40,133 nt of DNA from an uncultured Oscillospiraceae bacterium (GTDB taxonomy: Bacteria; Bacillota; Clostridia; Oscillospirales; Oscillospiraceae). The translations under genes were made by a program, and so were the position numbers. Of the stretch, positions 28,249 through 37,621 are shown one piece after another (the stretch's first letter is position 1; each line of letters begins with the position of its first letter). The notes under the pieces were generated by a model, which saw only the letters and a program-made list of their open reading frames with translations, searched no databases and had not been told where the DNA came from. The stretch covers positions 1 through 40,133 of the forward strand of contig CAJFPI010000189.1 in NCBI GenBank assembly GCA_904398675.1, written 5' to 3'.

Positions 28249-29269
28249 CATAAAGTCCATGACGCTGGAGGAGATCTCCCAGTCCCTCAGGGACATGGGG
28301 GAGCCTGCCTTTCGGGGCAGGCAGGTGTTCTCCTGGCTCCACCGGGGGGCGGCATCCTTTTCTGAGATGAGCAACCTCTCCCGGCCGCTGCGGGAAAAGC
28401 TGGCTGCCGCCTGTGTGATAACGGTCCCTACTGTGGCCTGCAAGCAGGTTTCCCAACAGGATGGCACCATCAAATATCTCTGGCGGCTGCAGGACGGCAA
28501 CTGCATCGAAACGGTGCTCATGCGCTATCACCACGGCAATACCGTCTGCATCTCCTCCCAGGTGGGGTGCCGGATGGGCTGCGCCTTCTGCGCATCCACC
28601 ATTGGAGGAAAGGTGCGGGACCTGCAGCCCTCGGAGCTTTTGGACCAGGTGCTTTTCACCCAGCTGGACAGCGGCCTCCCCATCTCCAATATTGTCCTGA
28701 TGGGGATCGGGGAGCCGATGGATAATCTGGACAATGTGCTGCGTTTTCTGGAGCTGGTGAACCATCCGGAGGGAATGAACATCGGCATGCGGCATATCTC
28801 CTTGTCCACCTGCGGCGTGGTTCCAGGTATTCAGCGGCTGGGGCAGCTGCAGCTGCAGCTGACGCTGTCCGTCTCCCTCCATGCGCCGGACAATGAGACC
28901 AGGAACCGCATCATGCCGGTGAACCGGGCCTATGATGTGGATACGCTGTTTGATGCCTGCCACCAGTATTTTGCCAGGACCGGCCGGCGCATTTCCTTTG
29001 AATACGCCATGATCGACGGCGTCAACGACAGCGACGCGCAGGCAGATCTGATTGCCAGAAAGGTGCGCGGCATGCCGGCCCATGTGAATTTGATCCCCCT
29101 CAACGAGGTGCGGGAAAGCCCCTTCCATCCCAGCCGGCGGATCCGTGCTTTCCAAAAGCGGCTGGAGAGCCACGGGATTACCGTTACGGTCCGCCGCAGC
29201 CTCGGCGGAGATATCGACGCCTCCTGCGGTCAGCTGCGGCGGCGCGCCATGGCGGCGGAAGAAGGGTGA
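28241..29269 (+). CDS. rlmN: 23S rRNA (adenine(2503)-C(2))-methyltransferase, radical SAM
   Basis: CRMGCAFCAST CxxxCxxC; ISNIVLMGIGEPMDNLDNVLRFL; SLHAPDNETRNRIMPVNR. Confidence 0.96.
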   Translation: MIDIKSMTLEEISQSLRDMGEPAFRGRQVFSWLHRGAASFSEMSNLSRPLREKLAAACVITVPTVACKQVSQQDGTIKYLWRLQDGNCIETVLMRYHHGNTVCISSQVGCRMGCAFCASTIGGKVRDLQPSELLDQVLFTQLDSGLPISNIVLMGIGEPMDNLDNVLRFLELVNHPEGMNIGMRHISLSTCGVVPGIQRLGQLQLQLTLSVSLHAPDNETRNRIMPVNRAYDVDTLFDACHQYFARTGRRISFEYAMIDGVNDSDAQADLIARKVRGMPAHVNLIPLNEVRESPFHPSRRIRAFQKRLESHGITVTVRRSLGGDIDASCGQLRRRAMAAEEG

Positions 29270-29328
29270 AATGATAAGCAGAGAAAGAAATTCCCTCAGT
29301 TGTGCGGGAAACGCATTGGGAGGTTACG

Positions 29329-30069
29329 ATGATCCAAACATGGGCAATGACTGATATCGGCCTGGTGCGCCGGGACAATCAGGACGCATATGGCGTCAAC
29401 GTGGACCCCTCCACCCAGCAGGCCATCTGTGTGGTCTGCGACGGAATGGGGGGCGCGCAGGGCGGCGCGCTGGCCAGCCGCATCGCGGTAGATACATTCC
29501 TGCAGATCGTCAAGGAGACGCTGGCGCCAGAGATGGAGCCGGAGGAGATCAGAGACCTGTCCGCTGCGGCGGCCAAGGCGGCGAATGCGGCGATCCGTGA
29601 TGCAGTAGCCGACAATGCTACCTACCGGGGCATGGGAACCACGCTGGTAGCTGCCGTCAGCTATGAAGAGGGCGTGGTGGTCACCAATGTAGGGGACAGC
29701 CGGGCTTACCATATTACACCGGGGGGGATCCGCCGGATCAGCAAGGACCACTCCCTGGTGGAGACGCTGGTAGACCGGGGGGACATCACCGCCGAGGAGG
29801 CGCGGACGCATCCCAAGCGCAACTATATCACCCGGGCGCTGGGACCGGAGCCGGTGGCGCTGTGCGACGGCTATATCGTCCCCATGGCGCTGGGAGATTT
29901 CATTCTTCTCTGTACGGACGGCTTGGTTTCCACCGTAACAGATCAGGAAATGCATGAAGAAATCTATCGCAGCGAGGATCGGGAGCAGTGCCTGGAACGG
30001 CTGCTGGAGATCTCCAAGCAAAACGGTGCGGCGGACAATGTGACGGCTGTCCTGCTGCAAAAAAGATGA
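29329..30069 (+). CDS. prpC: Stp1/IreP family PP2C-type Ser/Thr phosphatase
   Basis: TDIGLVRRDNQDAYGV; CVVCDGMGGAQGG; GDSRAYHI; GGAGG before ATG. Confidence 0.94.
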   Translation: MIQTWAMTDIGLVRRDNQDAYGVNVDPSTQQAICVVCDGMGGAQGGALASRIAVDTFLQIVKETLAPEMEPEEIRDLSAAAAKAANAAIRDAVADNATYRGMGTTLVAAVSYEEGVVVTNVGDSRAYHITPGGIRRISKDHSLVETLVDRGDITAEEARTHPKRNYITRALGPEPVALCDGYIVPMALGDFILLCTDGLVSTVTDQEMHEEIYRSEDREQCLERLLEISKQNGAADNVTAVLLQKR

Positions 30070-30086
30070 GGGAAGGAGGCACTGTC

Positions 30087-31889
30087 ATGGAGCGATACAT
30101 AGGCAAAATGCTGGACAATCGCTACGAGATCCTGGAGATCATTGGACAGGGCGGCATGGCCGTTGTGTTCAAGGCCAGGTGCCACCGACTCAATCGCCTG
30201 GTAGCGATCAAGGTGCTGAAACCGGAGCTGGCGGACGATGCGGACTTCCGCCGCCGGTTCCACGACGAGTCCCAGGCTGTAGCCATGCTGTCCCACCCCA
30301 ATATCGTCTCGGTCTACGACGTGTCCAAGGGCGGAGACCTGGAGTATATTGTGATGGAGCTGATCGATGGGATCACCCTCAAGCAGTATATGGAGCGCCG
30401 GGGACAGCTGAACTGGCGGGAGTCCCTGCACTTTATCACCCAGATCATGAAGGGGCTCAGCCACGCCCACAGCCGCGGCATTATCCACCGTGACATCAAG
30501 CCCCACAACATCATGATCCTCCGGGACGGCAGCGTGAAGGTAGCCGATTTCGGCATCGCCTGCCTCTCTGCGCAAAACGGCCAGACCCTGGCCGGGCGGG
30601 AGGCGCTGGGATCCGTCCATTATATCTCCCCGGAACAGGCGAAGGGGGAGCGGGCGGACGCACGATCGGATATCTACTCTGCCGGTGTCGTCCTCTACGA
30701 GATGCTTACCAGCCGCCTGCCCTTTGAGGGGGACAGCCCGGTCTCCATCGCCATCCAGCACTTCAGCGCCGTGCCGCTGAATCCCCGGGAGATCAATCCG
30801 GATATCCCGCCCGCGCTGGAGAAGATCTGCCTGAAGGCCATGGCGCCCCAAATCAGCAACCGCTATGCAAGCGCCGACGAGATGGTGCATGACCTGGAGG
30901 AGTTCCGGAAGAACCCGGAGATCGATTTTGCCTATGATCTGGAGGATCTGCGGGGCGAGGCGGAGCTGGACGAACCCACCCAGTTTATCAATGCCAAGGA
31001 GATTCACAAGATGGCAAATCATGATGCCCGCGCCGGGCGGGACGCAATGCCGCCTTGGAAGAAAGCGGTGCTGATTGTCGCCGCCATCGCGGCCAGCGTC
31101 ATGATTATCTGGGGGCTGTACACAGTGATCCTCAACAGCTTTACAGGCAGTACGGTGACGGAGTATGAGGTGCCGAACCTGCTGGGGATGACAGTGGCTG
31201 AAGCTGAGGCAGATCCCCGTGTGGAGGGGATTTTTGAGATCCGGGTGGTGGCCACCCGCAACAGTGATGAATACGACGCCAACGAGATCATGGAGCAGGA
31301 TCCCGCCGGCGGGCGGATGAAGAAGACAGACCTTGTGATCGAGGTGACGGTGAGCGACGGGATCCCCAGCGATGAGATGCCGAATCTTGCAGGTTATGAG
31401 CGGGTTGCTGCCCGGCTGGTCCTGCAGCAGATGGATCTCAATTTGAATGTCACATATGCTGAGGACGTCTACTCCTCCACAGTTGCGTCCGGGATAGTGA
31501 TCTCCACTGATCCGGCGGTAGGGGAGACCATCTATGAGGGAGACACCATTACGCTCACCTGCAGCAAGGGGCCCCAGCCGGTCACCATGATCAACTTCCT
31601 TAACATGAGCCGGGAGGACGCTGAGAAAAATCTGGAGGAGCTGGGGCTGGTGGGAACCTTTATTGAAGTGGAGAGCGACACGGTTCAGGCCGGCTATATT
31701 GTGGATCAAAGCGTTCCGATTGGGACCAGCGTCACACCAGGCTCTTCCGTGACGCTTACAGTCAGCATCGGTCCGCCGGAGGAGGAGACGCCGGTGGAGC
31801 CGCCTGACGAGGAGACGCCGACCACCGGGGAAGGGGAGGACAGTAATCCCGTATCCCTGCCGGATGAGCCAGGTGAGCCGGATGTGTAA
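30087..31889 (+). CDS. pknB: Stk1 family PASTA-domain Ser/Thr protein kinase
   Basis: LDNRYEILEIIGQGGMAVVFKARCHRLNRLVAIKVLKPEL; IIHRDIKPHNIMILRDGSVKVADFGIA; TM segment; three PASTA-like repeats and an acidic/Pro-rich tail. Confidence 0.95.
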   Translation: MERYIGKMLDNRYEILEIIGQGGMAVVFKARCHRLNRLVAIKVLKPELADDADFRRRFHDESQAVAMLSHPNIVSVYDVSKGGDLEYIVMELIDGITLKQYMERRGQLNWRESLHFITQIMKGLSHAHSRGIIHRDIKPHNIMILRDGSVKVADFGIACLSAQNGQTLAGREALGSVHYISPEQAKGERADARSDIYSAGVVLYEMLTSRLPFEGDSPVSIAIQHFSAVPLNPREINPDIPPALEKICLKAMAPQISNRYASADEMVHDLEEFRKNPEIDFAYDLEDLRGEAELDEPTQFINAKEIHKMANHDARAGRDAMPPWKKAVLIVAAIAASVMIIWGLYTVILNSFTGSTVTEYEVPNLLGMTVAEAEADPRVEGIFEIRVVATRNSDEYDANEIMEQDPAGGRMKKTDLVIEVTVSDGIPSDEMPNLAGYERVAARLVLQQMDLNLNVTYAEDVYSSTVASGIVISTDPAVGETIYEGDTITLTCSKGPQPVTMINFLNMSREDAEKNLEELGLVGTFIEVESDTVQAGYIVDQSVPIGTSVTPGSSVTLTVSIGPPEEETPVEPPDEETPTTGEGEDSNPVSLPDEPGEPDV

Positions 31890-32775
31890 GGGACGAATTG
31901 TCAAGGCACTCAGCGGATTCTACTATGTTCAGATCGAGCAGGAGCAGATCCGCTGCCGGGCCAGAGGGAAATTCCGTAAGGACGGCCTCTCTCCGCTGGT
32001 GGGAGACTGGGCAGAGGTTCGAAAAACAGAGAACGGGGAGGGCATGGTCTGGGAGATTGAAGAGCGGAAGAACGCCTTCACCCGCCCGGCGGTGGCGAAT
32101 ATCGACCAGCTGGTCATCATCGCATCCCAGGCCATCCCTCAAACAGATCCTTTCCTGATTGACCGCATTTCCGCCATCGCCGCGCTGAAGGGGTGCGATA
32201 CGCTGCTGGTGATCAACAAGTGTGATCTGGACCCTGCTGAGTCCCTCCAGGCGATTTACCATCAGGCCGGAATGCGGACCATCTGCGTCAGTGCGGAGAC
32301 CGGAGAGGGGATAGAGGCGCTGCTGCCGCTGCTGTCCCATAAGCTGTCTGCCTTTACCGGGAACTCCGGCGTGGGCAAGTCCAGCATCATCAATATGCTG
32401 GAGCCGTCTATCTCCCTCTCGACCGGGGAGGTCAGCGAAAAGCTGGGACGGGGACGGCACACCACCCGCCATGTGGAGATCTTCCCCCTTGGCGGTGATG
32501 CCCTGGTAATCGATACGCCGGGATTCAGCTCCTTTGACACGGAGGAACTGAACCTGGAGCTGAAGGAGCATCTGCCTGAGACGTTCCCGGAGTTTCGCCC
32601 CTTTCTCGGCCAGTGCCGCTTTGTGGGCTGTACCCATACCAAGGAGAAGGGCTGTGCCGTCCGCCAGGCGGTGCGGGACGGGATTATTCCCGAGAGCCGC
32701 CATAAGAGTTACCTGCGGCTCTTTGAGGAGCTGAAAAGCGTGAAAGCCTGGGAGGAGCGGAAAGGCATCAAATGA
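31882..32775 (+). CDS. rsgA: Ribosome small subunit-dependent GTPase A
   Basis: NKCDLDP; GNSGVGKSSIINML; DTPGFSSF; C-terminal zinc-binding Cys/His cluster CRFVGCTHTKEKGCAV. Confidence 0.95.
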   Translation: MCKGRIVKALSGFYYVQIEQEQIRCRARGKFRKDGLSPLVGDWAEVRKTENGEGMVWEIEERKNAFTRPAVANIDQLVIIASQAIPQTDPFLIDRISAIAALKGCDTLLVINKCDLDPAESLQAIYHQAGMRTICVSAETGEGIEALLPLLSHKLSAFTGNSGVGKSSIINMLEPSISLSTGEVSEKLGRGRHTTRHVEIFPLGGDALVIDTPGFSSFDTEELNLELKEHLPETFPEFRPFLGQCRFVGCTHTKEKGCAVRQAVRDGIIPESRHKSYLRLFEELKSVKAWEERKGIK

Positions 32776-32809
32776 AAAAGCCCGGCAGGGACTGTCCCCG
32801 CCGGGCTTT
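32776..32809 (+). terminator. Intrinsic terminator after rsgA
   Basis: AAAAGCCCGGC...GCCGGGCTTT hairpin starting at the rsgA stop codon. Confidence 0.8.
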
Positions 32810-32855
32810 CCGCATACAGCATGCAATTTGAAAGATACATCCCCAAGCATCTGTC

Positions 32856-32893
32856 TTGTCCTCTCTTTTCCTGCGCAGAAAACGAGAGGACAA
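32856..32893. promoter_or_regulatory. 38-bp near-perfect palindrome upstream of the AraC-family gene (candidate operator)
   Basis: TTGTCCTCTCTTTTCCTGCGCAGAAAACGAGAGGACAA; only two mismatched position pairs against its own reverse complement. Confidence 0.6.
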
Positions 32894-32976
32894 ATGCCTC
32901 CCGACATAGTATCCTGTTATCAGAGCAGAAGTTTCTGTACAGCCGGGGCTGGCCCGGCAGAGAGGAGACAAGAAAC

Positions 32977-33825
32977 ATGGATTGGGTCGAACAGCTCAAT
33001 ACGGCAATGGACTATATCGAGGCGCATCTCTGTGAGGCTGTGCGGTATGAGGACGCTGCCAGAATGGCAGGCTGCTCCACTTGTCATTTTCAGCGGATGT
33101 TTACCTATCTTGCAGGTATCCCGCTGTCTGAGTATATCCGCAGGCGGCGGATGAGCCTGGCTGCGGAGGACCTTTCCCAGGGGGAGAAGATCCTGAATGT
33201 GGCCCTGCGCTATGGCTATGGCTCGCCCACTGCCTTCAACCGTGCCTTTCAGGCCTTTCACGGGCTCCCGCCCTCCCGCGCCCGGGCTGGAGGAGAGTCT
33301 CTGCGAGCTTATCCGCCGATTCGATTCCACGTGACGCTCTCCGGCGGAACAGACCTGTCTTACCGCCTCCAACAGCTGCCCGCATTCCGAGTGCTGGGCT
33401 TTGGCGCATGGCTGGGGCAGGGGATCGAGGAGAATTTCCAAATCGCCCCAAGGCTCTGGGAGAAAGCGGCGCAGCGGCTGCCTCAGCTGCTGGAACTGAT
33501 GGATGGAAAGCCCAAAGGAGTGCTGGGCATCAGTGCTTGTGAGGAGGGGGAACAGTGGCGCTACTATATCGCCGTGTTCAGCAGTCAGGCGGCCGGGAAG
33601 GAACTGGAGGAGGTCTGGATCCCCGCCTGCACCTGGGCGGTTTTCTCCGGCTCGGGTCCATGCCCGCAGGCGATCCAGCAGCTGGAGCGACGAGTGGTGA
33701 CAGAATGGCTCCCGGGGTCTGGCTATGAATATGCCGACGCACCGGATATTGAGGTTTACTACCGCCCGGATCCCGCCGACGCCGTCTTTGAGGTATGGTT
33801 CCCTGTGGTAAAGCGGGATTTGTAG
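32977..33825 (+). CDS. AraC family transcriptional regulator with GyrI-like effector-binding domain
   Basis: MDWVEQLNTAMDYIEAHLCEAVRYEDAARMAGCSTCHFQRMFTYLAGIPLSEYIRRRRMSLAAEDL; C-terminal half resembles the GyrI-like fold region. Confidence 0.9.
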   Translation: MDWVEQLNTAMDYIEAHLCEAVRYEDAARMAGCSTCHFQRMFTYLAGIPLSEYIRRRRMSLAAEDLSQGEKILNVALRYGYGSPTAFNRAFQAFHGLPPSRARAGGESLRAYPPIRFHVTLSGGTDLSYRLQQLPAFRVLGFGAWLGQGIEENFQIAPRLWEKAAQRLPQLLELMDGKPKGVLGISACEEGEQWRYYIAVFSSQAAGKELEEVWIPACTWAVFSGSGPCPQAIQQLERRVVTEWLPGSGYEYADAPDIEVYYRPDPADAVFEVWFPVVKRDL

Positions 33826-33830
33826 TATTA

Positions 33831-33866
33831 AAAGAGGGAGAATGCATTTCCTGCATTCTCCCTCTT
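33831..33866. terminator. Bidirectional terminator between convergent araC-like and pepD genes
   Basis: AAAGAGGGAGAATGCA-TTTCC-TGCATTCTCCCTCTT with A-rich and T-rich flanks. Confidence 0.85.
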
Positions 33867-33895
33867 GTTTTGCTTGCGGGACAGTTTCTTTCTCT

Positions 33896-35347
33896 TTACA
33901 AGCGGCGGAGAATCTCCAGAAGGTATCGCCAGGTCCGCTCAACTGAGGCGATAGAGAGACGCTCCTGTGGGGTGTGGACTGCGAAGAGGTCCGGCCCAAA
34001 GGAGACACAGTCCAGCCCCGGCAGCTTGTCGCTGAAAATACCGCACTCCAGTCCGCCATGGGTCATAGCAATAGAAGGCTGTTTCCCATACAGCTCCTGA
34101 TAAACTTCAGCCATCAGCGGGCGCAGGATGGATTCCTTCCTGTATTCCCATGCGGGATAGTCGCCATAGGCATAAAATTCAGCGCCGTACTGAGACGCGA
34201 GAGCATGCAGTTCTTCCATCTGCTCCTTCCAGACATGGTTGAGGCTGCTGCGCACGGAAACAGTCACGCGAAATTCGCTGCCGGAGAGCTTTAAAATCCC
34301 CAGATTGGAGGAGGTCTCCACCAGCTCCGGCATGTCTTTTGACATGGCGCGGACACCGTTGGGGATTTTAGTGATCCACTCGGCCATCCGGCGGGTATCC
34401 TCAGGTGTCAGCGCGCTGCCGCACAGCTCCCCGCCCGGCGCTGCTGTCAGAGTGCCGTTGGCGTCGCTCTGCGCATAGTGTACGCTTGTCTCTTGCCACC
34501 ATTTTTCCGCCCGCGCTTTCACTGCCTCTACACTGCCGGCATCCACCAAAAGGGTGGCCGTGGTGTGGTTGGGGATGGCATTGTCAAATTTTCCGCCGGA
34601 GAGCTGCATGAGCTGGACAGGAAATTCCTCCGCCAGGCACAGCAGGAGCTCGCCCATCAGCTTATTGGTGTTGGCCCGTCCCTTGTCGATTTCAATGCCG
34701 GAGTGGCCGCCGGCAAATCCGGAAAGCTCCAATGTGCATACAGCGCCGCAGCCGTGCCCGCCGGCCAGCTGAGCCGTCATATCACAGCGGGAACCGCCGG
34801 CACAGCCCACTGTCAAATGCCCCTCCTCCTCAGAGTCAATGTTCAGCAGCATCCGCCCCTGCAGATCAGAGCAGTCCAGGGCAGAGGCCCCCAGAAGGCC
34901 GATCTCTTCATCGGAAGTGAACACAGCCTCCAGCGGGGGGTGGGGGATGGTGTCGTCGTCCAGAATCGCCAGAGCCATGGCAACGGCAATGCCGTCGTCT
35001 CCTCCCAGCGTGGTCCCTTTGGCGGAGACAAAACCGTCCTGCACCACAAGGGAGAGCCCCTCCGTCTCCATATCGATGGGGCAGTCCTTCTCCTTGGCAC
35101 AGACCATATCCAGATGGCCCTGTACAATGACGGCCGGGTGATTTTCATAGCCGGCAGATCCTGCCTTCCAGATAATTACGTTGTCCTTATCATCCTGCCT
35201 GGCACGCAGCCCCCTGCGCTCGGCAAATGCCATGCAGTAATCACTGATTGCCTTGGTATTGCCGGATCCGTGGGGAATGGCGCACATCTCCTCAAAAAAG
35301 GAAAAGACCTTCTTTGGCTCTAAATTCCCCAATCTCTTCTGTTCCAT
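33896..35347 (-). CDS. pepD: Aminoacyl-histidine dipeptidase (M20 family)
   Basis: FFEEMCAIPHGSGNTKAISDYCMAFA; VIVQGHLDMVCAKEKDCPIDMETEGL; TLGGDDGIAVAMALAILDD; THGGLECGIFSDKLPGLDCVSFGPDL. Confidence 0.95.
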   Translation of the reverse strand: MEQKRLGNLEPKKVFSFFEEMCAIPHGSGNTKAISDYCMAFAERRGLRARQDDKDNVIIWKAGSAGYENHPAVIVQGHLDMVCAKEKDCPIDMETEGLSLVVQDGFVSAKGTTLGGDDGIAVAMALAILDDDTIPHPPLEAVFTSDEEIGLLGASALDCSDLQGRMLLNIDSEEEGHLTVGCAGGSRCDMTAQLAGGHGCGAVCTLELSGFAGGHSGIEIDKGRANTNKLMGELLLCLAEEFPVQLMQLSGGKFDNAIPNHTTATLLVDAGSVEAVKARAEKWWQETSVHYAQSDANGTLTAAPGGELCGSALTPEDTRRMAEWITKIPNGVRAMSKDMPELVETSSNLGILKLSGSEFRVTVSVRSSLNHVWKEQMEELHALASQYGAEFYAYGDYPAWEYRKESILRPLMAEVYQELYGKQPSIAMTHGGLECGIFSDKLPGLDCVSFGPDLFAVHTPQERLSIASVERTWRYLLEILRRL

Positions 35348-35403
35348 GATTGCTACAACCTCCCGTTCCTCCGCAGATGGATCAATTCCCTGCGGGCCTT
35401 ATA

Positions 35404-36414
35404 TTACAGGATATGGATCCCTGCAGCTTTGCAGGCATCCAGTGTTTCCTGATCCCAAAGGCTGACCTGGACCTCGCCGATGTGGGCTGCGCCGATCATC
35501 AGCATGCAGAGGCGGCTCTGACCGATGCCGCCGCCCATGGTCAATGGCAGCTCATTGTTCAGCAGCATCTTATGGAAGGGGAGATTCCGCCGCTCGTCTT
35601 TTCCGGCCAGGCGCAGCTGACGGTCCAGAGCCTCTGCATCCACACGGATACCCATGGAGGAGATCTCAAAAGCGCGGCCCAGCACATCGTTCCACATGAG
35701 GATGTCTCCGTTCAGTGTCCAGTCGTCATAATCCGGTGCGCGGCCGTCGTGGGGCTTGCCGCTTTTCAGTTTGCCGCCGATCTGCATTAAAAAGACCGTT
35801 TTATGGTTTTTCAGAAATTCCGTCTCCCGCTGAGAGGGAGTGAGATCGGGGTACATATCCTCCAGCTCCTGGGTGGTCAGGAAGGTGACATCACGCTCCA
35901 GCTTGATATGGAGCTGGGGAAATGCCCGGCGGAGAGCGTCGCAGGTGTCGCAGACAGCGCCAACAATAGAGCGGACCGTCTGCTTGAGATACTCCACATT
36001 CCGATCCTCACGGGTAATGACCTTTTCCCAGTCCCACTGATCCACATAGACAGAATGGATATTGTCCAGAGCCTCATCCCGTCGGATGGCGTTCATGTCG
36101 GTATAGAGTCCATTGCCGGGGAAAAACTCATACTGCTTGAGAGCCAGACGTTTCCATTTGGCCAGAGAGTGGACCACTACACCGATGCATCCATCTGCGC
36201 CGGGAATATCAAAGGAGACCGCCCTCTCCACCCCATTGAGGTCATCATTCAATCCGGTATCCTGCCGAACGAAGAGGGGAGCGGATACGCGGCGGAGATT
36301 CAGCGCTCGTTTCAGATTGTCTTGGAAATTCCCCTTGATAAACTCAATGGCACACTGCATATCGTAGACATTGAGAGGGGAGCGGTAACCCTCTGGAATA
36401 TAAGTTTTACTCAT
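35404..36414 (-). CDS. asnA: Aspartate--ammonia ligase
   Basis: YIPEGYRSPLNVYDMQCAIEFIKGNFQDNLKRALNLRRVSAPLFV; SVYVDQWDWEKVI; GGGIGQSRLCMLMIGAAHIGEVQVSLWD. Confidence 0.96.
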   Translation of the reverse strand: MSKTYIPEGYRSPLNVYDMQCAIEFIKGNFQDNLKRALNLRRVSAPLFVRQDTGLNDDLNGVERAVSFDIPGADGCIGVVVHSLAKWKRLALKQYEFFPGNGLYTDMNAIRRDEALDNIHSVYVDQWDWEKVITREDRNVEYLKQTVRSIVGAVCDTCDALRRAFPQLHIKLERDVTFLTTQELEDMYPDLTPSQRETEFLKNHKTVFLMQIGGKLKSGKPHDGRAPDYDDWTLNGDILMWNDVLGRAFEISSMGIRVDAEALDRQLRLAGKDERRNLPFHKMLLNNELPLTMGGGIGQSRLCMLMIGAAHIGEVQVSLWDQETLDACKAAGIHIL

Positions 36415-36489
36415 AAATACCTCCATTATACGGCTGTTTTCCGGCCGTCGGCGGCGGGCCGGAACCTTCCGCCGCAGCATAACGAAATT

Positions 36490-36518
36490 ATTATACAACA
36501 TCTTCCCATTAATTGCAC
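36490..36518 (-). promoter_or_regulatory. Putative asnA promoter
   Basis: Minus strand GTGCAA - 17 nt - TATAAT. Confidence 0.5.
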
Positions 36519-36530
36519 TATCAGAAAGCG

Positions 36531-36564
36531 AAAAAGTATCGGCGATTTTTCGCCGATACTTTTT
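36531..36564 (-). terminator. Intrinsic terminator after the siroheme/4Fe-4S gene
   Basis: 15-bp perfect stem AAAAAGTATCGGCGA-TTTT-TCGCCGATACTTTTT. Confidence 0.88.
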
Positions 36565-36587
36565 CATATGCAGTCGGAATCAAGGGC

Positions 36588-37523
36588 TTATGCCTCTGCA
36601 GTGTGCAGTGCTGCATCCAAAATGGCCTGCTTTCTGGAAAGAATGTCATCAGACAGCAACGCCTGGATCACAGCCGCCTCTCCAAGCCGGTCAATCATAT
36701 CGCCAAAGCGCTCGCCGACAAAGCCCTGCTCCCGGTAGAAGAGAATCGCCTTCTCGATCATGGAGAAGACCTCCTCCTTGGAGAAAATACCGGGTACCAG
36801 TGTGCCCGCCCGGGAAGATTTGCCCCATTTCCCGCCGATATAAACATGGAATCCGCTGGCTTTTTCTGTAATGCAGCCGAAATTACACGCGCCGATGCAT
36901 TTACCGCAGTTGACGCAGCGCGCCTCGTCCAGAATCACGCTGTCTCCCTCCCGGTGCATGGCTTTTACCGGGCAGACGTTCTGGGGAGGGCATTTGCCAC
37001 AGCCCTTGCAGCCGTCGGCGTCAAAGAGGGGAACACGCTGGCCCACAATCCCAAAGTCGTTCAGGCTGGGCTTGACGCAATTGTTGGGGCAGCCGCCTAC
37101 GGCGATCTTGAATTTATGGGGGAGTTTCACGTCATACCAGCCCACATAGTAGGCGTCATGGATCTCCTCGGCAAACGCCTGGGTGTCGTACAGGCCGTGG
37201 ACGCAGACTGTCCCCTTGCAGGCTACCACCGGGCGGACTCGGGGGCCTGTCCCGCCGGGTGTCATGCCCTCCTTGCCGATAAAATCACAGAACGCTTCTA
37301 TTTTTTCGTAGGGGATCCCTGTCAGTTCTACCGTCAACCGGGTTGTCAATGCAAGTTTCCCATCACCAAACTGTTCGGCCGCCTGGGCCAGTACAGCCGC
37401 CTGCCGGGTAGTCAAAACGCCGTTTTTTGTAATAATTCTTGCGGAAAAACAGTCCGTCCCCTTGTTCCGCAGGAATCCTCTGCCCTTCAGGGCTTTCACT
37501 TCTTCTGCCGTCAAGTTTGTCAT
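36588..37523 (-). CDS. Nitrite/sulfite reductase-like siroheme plus 4Fe-4S ferredoxin-domain protein
   Basis: Ferredoxin-like half-domain (DGKLALTTRLTVELTGIPYEKIEAF), siroheme-region Cys VVACKGTVC...GGCPNNC, then two ferredoxin clusters CKGCGKCPPQNVCP and CVNCGKCIGACNFGC. Confidence 0.88.
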   Translation of the reverse strand: MTNLTAEEVKALKGRGFLRNKGTDCFSARIITKNGVLTTRQAAVLAQAAEQFGDGKLALTTRLTVELTGIPYEKIEAFCDFIGKEGMTPGGTGPRVRPVVACKGTVCVHGLYDTQAFAEEIHDAYYVGWYDVKLPHKFKIAVGGCPNNCVKPSLNDFGIVGQRVPLFDADGCKGCGKCPPQNVCPVKAMHREGDSVILDEARCVNCGKCIGACNFGCITEKASGFHVYIGGKWGKSSRAGTLVPGIFSKEEVFSMIEKAILFYREQGFVGERFGDMIDRLGEAAVIQALLSDDILSRKQAILDAALHTAEA

Positions 37524-37591
37524 TTTTCAATACCTCCTGCTGCATTCTCCATACATCCATAGCATACAACGCTGGTTCGCTTGTACTGATG

Positions 37592-37620
37592 ATTGTAACA
37601 CTTGCTTTTCTATTTGTAAA
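37592..37620 (-). promoter_or_regulatory. Putative promoter of the siroheme/4Fe-4S gene
   Basis: Minus strand TTTACA - 17 nt - TACAAT. Confidence 0.6.
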
Positions 37621-37621
37621 A

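Noticed and set aside
29964-31904. 646-aa minus-strand ORF spanning the whole pknB gene
   Set aside because: Antisense to a clearly identified kinase. Low-complexity His/Leu/Arg/Gly-rich translation typical of GC-rich mirror frames, with no recognisable domain.
34478-35323. 281-aa plus-strand ORF opposite pepD
   Set aside because: No domain, and antisense to a well-supported M20 peptidase.
36513-37562. 349-aa plus-strand ORF opposite the siroheme/4Fe-4S gene
   Set aside because: Mirror frame. The Cys motifs, SD and promoter support the minus-strand gene.
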